Below, in pieces: positions 5,846 to 5,961 of a DNA stretch of 5,961 nucleotides (its first letter is position 1; every line of letters starts with the position of its first letter). A program made the position numbers and the translations under genes. The DNA is from Humitalea sp038249305 (GTDB taxonomy: Bacteria; Pseudomonadota; Alphaproteobacteria; Acetobacterales; Acetobacteraceae), in the NCBI GenBank assembly GCA_038249305.1, contig JBBRWI010000231.1, forward strand, positions 1-5,961. The letters are read 5' to 3'. Under the pieces are notes generated by a model. It had not been told where the DNA came from, ran no database searches, and saw only the letters and a list, made by a program, of their open reading frames with translations.

Positions 5846-5961
5846 ATGGTTCGCCGGATTACGTGTGCCGGGCGTGGCTTGCCGGCTGCCGTGCTGCTCG
5901 TGCTGCCTTTGGCCACGACGCCCGCGGCGGCGCAGGACACGACGCCCGGGGCGGCGCAGGA
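5846..5961 (+). CDS. bcsC: N-terminus of an exported protein, probably cellulose synthase outer-membrane subunit BcsC (3'-truncated)
   Basis: Thirty-eight codons are visible before the window ends. They form a signal peptide: basic n-region (Arg3, Arg4), hydrophobic core around LPAAVLLVLPLA (12-23), and an AAA-Gln cleavage site at 27-30. This indicates a periplasmic or outer-membrane protein. Position decides the name: in acetic acid bacteria bcsC (TPR repeats plus an outer-membrane beta-barrel that exports the glucan) normally follows bcsAB. No TPR or barrel sequence is visible, so a periplasmic cellulase (bcsZ) or another secreted protein remains possible. An in-frame ATG at 5789 would add 19 residues before the signal peptide and is disfavoured. 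The gene lies 61 bases after bcsAB with no terminator between, so it is probably in the same operon. An 8-residue duplication starts at the cleavage site. Confidence 0.6.
   Translation, partial: MVRRITCAGRGLPAAVLLVLPLATTPAAAQDTTPGAAQ
5915..5961 (+). repeat. Tandem 24-bp duplication at the signal-peptide cleavage site
   Basis: Bases 5915-5938 and 5939-5961 are tandem copies with a 24-bp period and one mismatch in the 23 visible comparable positions. They encode TTPAAAQD then TTPGAAQ, so both copies contain a potential signal peptidase site (AAA-Q and GAA-Q). The array may continue past the window. Confidence 0.85.

Overview
The window is a piece of a bacterial cellulose synthase (bcs) operon, read entirely on the + strand: an unidentified proline/tyrosine-rich gene (left end cut off), bcsQ, a bcsA-bcsB gene fusion, and the first 38 codons of a secreted protein that is most likely bcsC (right end cut off). 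G+C is high throughout (by eye about two thirds or more). The fused bcsAB and the resemblance of the catalytic core to Komagataeibacter/Acetobacter cellulose synthase suggest an alphaproteobacterium, probably a high-GC member of the Acetobacteraceae or another Rhodospirillales lineage. The taxonomic call is inference.

Layout. Bases 1-474 encode the C-terminal part of a Pro/Tyr/Ala-rich protein with five tandem GYxxx pentapeptides. It ends at an ATGA junction. Nineteen bases further on is the ATG of bcsQ (494-1318), a ParA/MinD-type ATPase with intact nucleotide-binding motifs. The bcsQ stop overlaps the start of bcsAB (TGATG, one shared base). bcsAB (1318-5784, 1488 aa) contains a complete inner-membrane cellulose synthase: eight predicted membrane helices, a GT2 core with DDG, DCD, TED and QRMRW motifs, a gating loop and a PilZ domain. 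It then passes through an internal signal-peptide-like segment and a (PPPG)n linker into a complete BcsB with its C-terminal membrane anchor. A 61-base gap carries the ribosome binding site for the last gene, which starts at 5846 with a signal peptide.

How the parts work together (family knowledge plus inference). BcsA polymerises UDP-glucose into beta-1,4-glucan and threads it through the inner membrane. c-di-GMP binding to the PilZ domain opens the active site. BcsB guides the chain in the periplasm, and BcsC would carry it through the outer membrane. BcsQ would position or stabilise the complex, perhaps with the upstream proline-rich protein as a partner. I did not find a wholly new system. 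The least explained parts are the upstream GYxxx-repeat protein, the internal signal sequence of the fusion, and the unusual cysteines beside the catalytic aspartate. No RNA genes, insertion sequences, CRISPR arrays or clear promoters were seen, and there is no gene-free stretch longer than 61 bases.
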